A DNA stretch of 64,000 nucleotides from Flavobacterium sp. GTDB lineage: Bacteria; Bacteroidota; Bacteroidia; Flavobacteriales; Flavobacteriaceae. Location of the stretch: contig NZ_JAQVCH010000003.1 of NCBI RefSeq assembly GCF_028689845.1, forward strand, positions 1 to 64,000, read 5' to 3'. This document shows positions 63,865 to 64,000 of this stretch, in pieces (position 1 is the stretch's first letter; the number at the start of each line of letters is the position of its first letter). Under the pieces are notes generated by a model, which was given only the letters and a program-made list of their open reading frames with translations, searched no databases and had not been told where the DNA came from. A program made the translations under genes and the position numbers.

Positions 63865-64000
63865 ATGAAAGGAAAAAACTTTCTTATACTTTTACTTTTA
63901 CTTTCCTTTCTTTCTAACGCTCAAGAAAAGGAACGAATTTTAATTCAAGGAAAAATCAAAGCAGACTCGGCTCCTGTGGAAGGAGTACATGTGTTGAACT
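63865..64000 (+). CDS. 5' part of a secreted protein with carboxypeptidase-like regulatory domain (cut by window edge)
   Basis: The frame from ATG 63865 runs to the window end (45 codons). It begins MKGKNFLILLLLLSFLSNAQ, a flavobacterial signal peptide, and continues ERILIQGKIKADSAPVEGVHVLN. The GKIxADSxPVEGVHVLN pattern is the first strand pair of a CarboxypepD_reg-like domain, found at the start of many secreted or outer-membrane Bacteroidota proteins. The remainder is outside the window, so the full class is unknown. Confidence 0.7.
   Translation, partial: MKGKNFLILLLLLSFLSNAQEKERILIQGKIKADSAPVEGVHVLN

Overview
The window comes from an AT-rich member of the Bacteroidota, very probably a Flavobacterium or close relative. 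The evidence is: promoters of the Bacteroidota type (TTG/TTTG, about 19-21 bp, then TAnnTTTG), almost no Shine-Dalgarno sites, a secreted protein with a type IX secretion sorting tail, a type IX plug protein, a complete Na+-pumping NADH:quinone reductase operon, S46 dipeptidyl-peptidase, DUF3667 and DUF5916 proteins, and a large type II-C Cas9. Most of the window is ordinary chromosomal core; the accessory part is the CRISPR-Cas locus at 45.1-54.8 kb.

Layout. 0-9.3 kb: the edge of an IS1595-like element, a YceI / outer-membrane barrel / YceI cluster, an AsmA-like protein, SppA, a FolK-deoxynucleoside kinase fusion and a SpoU-type RNA methyltransferase. 9.3-13 kb: mutS, then a tRNA-Gly(GCC)/tRNA-Leu(TAA) pair and a small barrel protein. 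13-20 kb: an AIM24 gene remnant, a small lipoprotein, an S46 peptidase, a GNAT enzyme, the Kdo transferase WaaA, a sugar aminotransferase and GalE. 20-27.3 kb: a second small lipoprotein, fabD, a broken yjdI next to an intact yjdJ-like gene, a pirin, a Crp/Fnr regulator, an acetyltransferase, an aminotransferase, a desaturase and rsmG. 27.3-34.2 kb: a type IX-secreted hydrolase, pruA, apaG, a DUF3667 membrane protein and the type IX plug protein. 34.5-41.9 kb: nqrABCDEF, a small conserved gene and apbE, which makes the covalent FMN links Nqr needs. 41.9-45 kb: a methyltransferase, map and a CoA-transferase.

CRISPR-Cas locus. On the minus strand at about 45162-45250 is a tracrRNA with a clear anti-repeat, two hairpins and a UUCG terminator. 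Divergent from it is cas9 (1473 aa, all RuvC and HNH residues present). Two bases after cas9 comes an unlisted 46-codon reading frame. Then follows an array of 53 identical 36-bp repeats with 52 spacers (50016-53479). cas2 and cas1 lie beyond the array, pointing back toward it. The separation of cas1-cas2 from cas9 by the array, the small frame behind cas9, and a 13-bp inverted copy of the repeat start just ahead of repeat 1 are the most unusual features of the window.

54.9-64 kb: gpmI, a DUF5916 outer-membrane protein, two convergent overlapping L,D-transpeptidase genes, tRNA-Gly(TCC), a cysteine-rich lipoprotein, pepE and the start of a secreted protein cut by the window edge. Start codons were moved downstream from the longest reading frame where a signal peptide, family alignment or promoter position required it.
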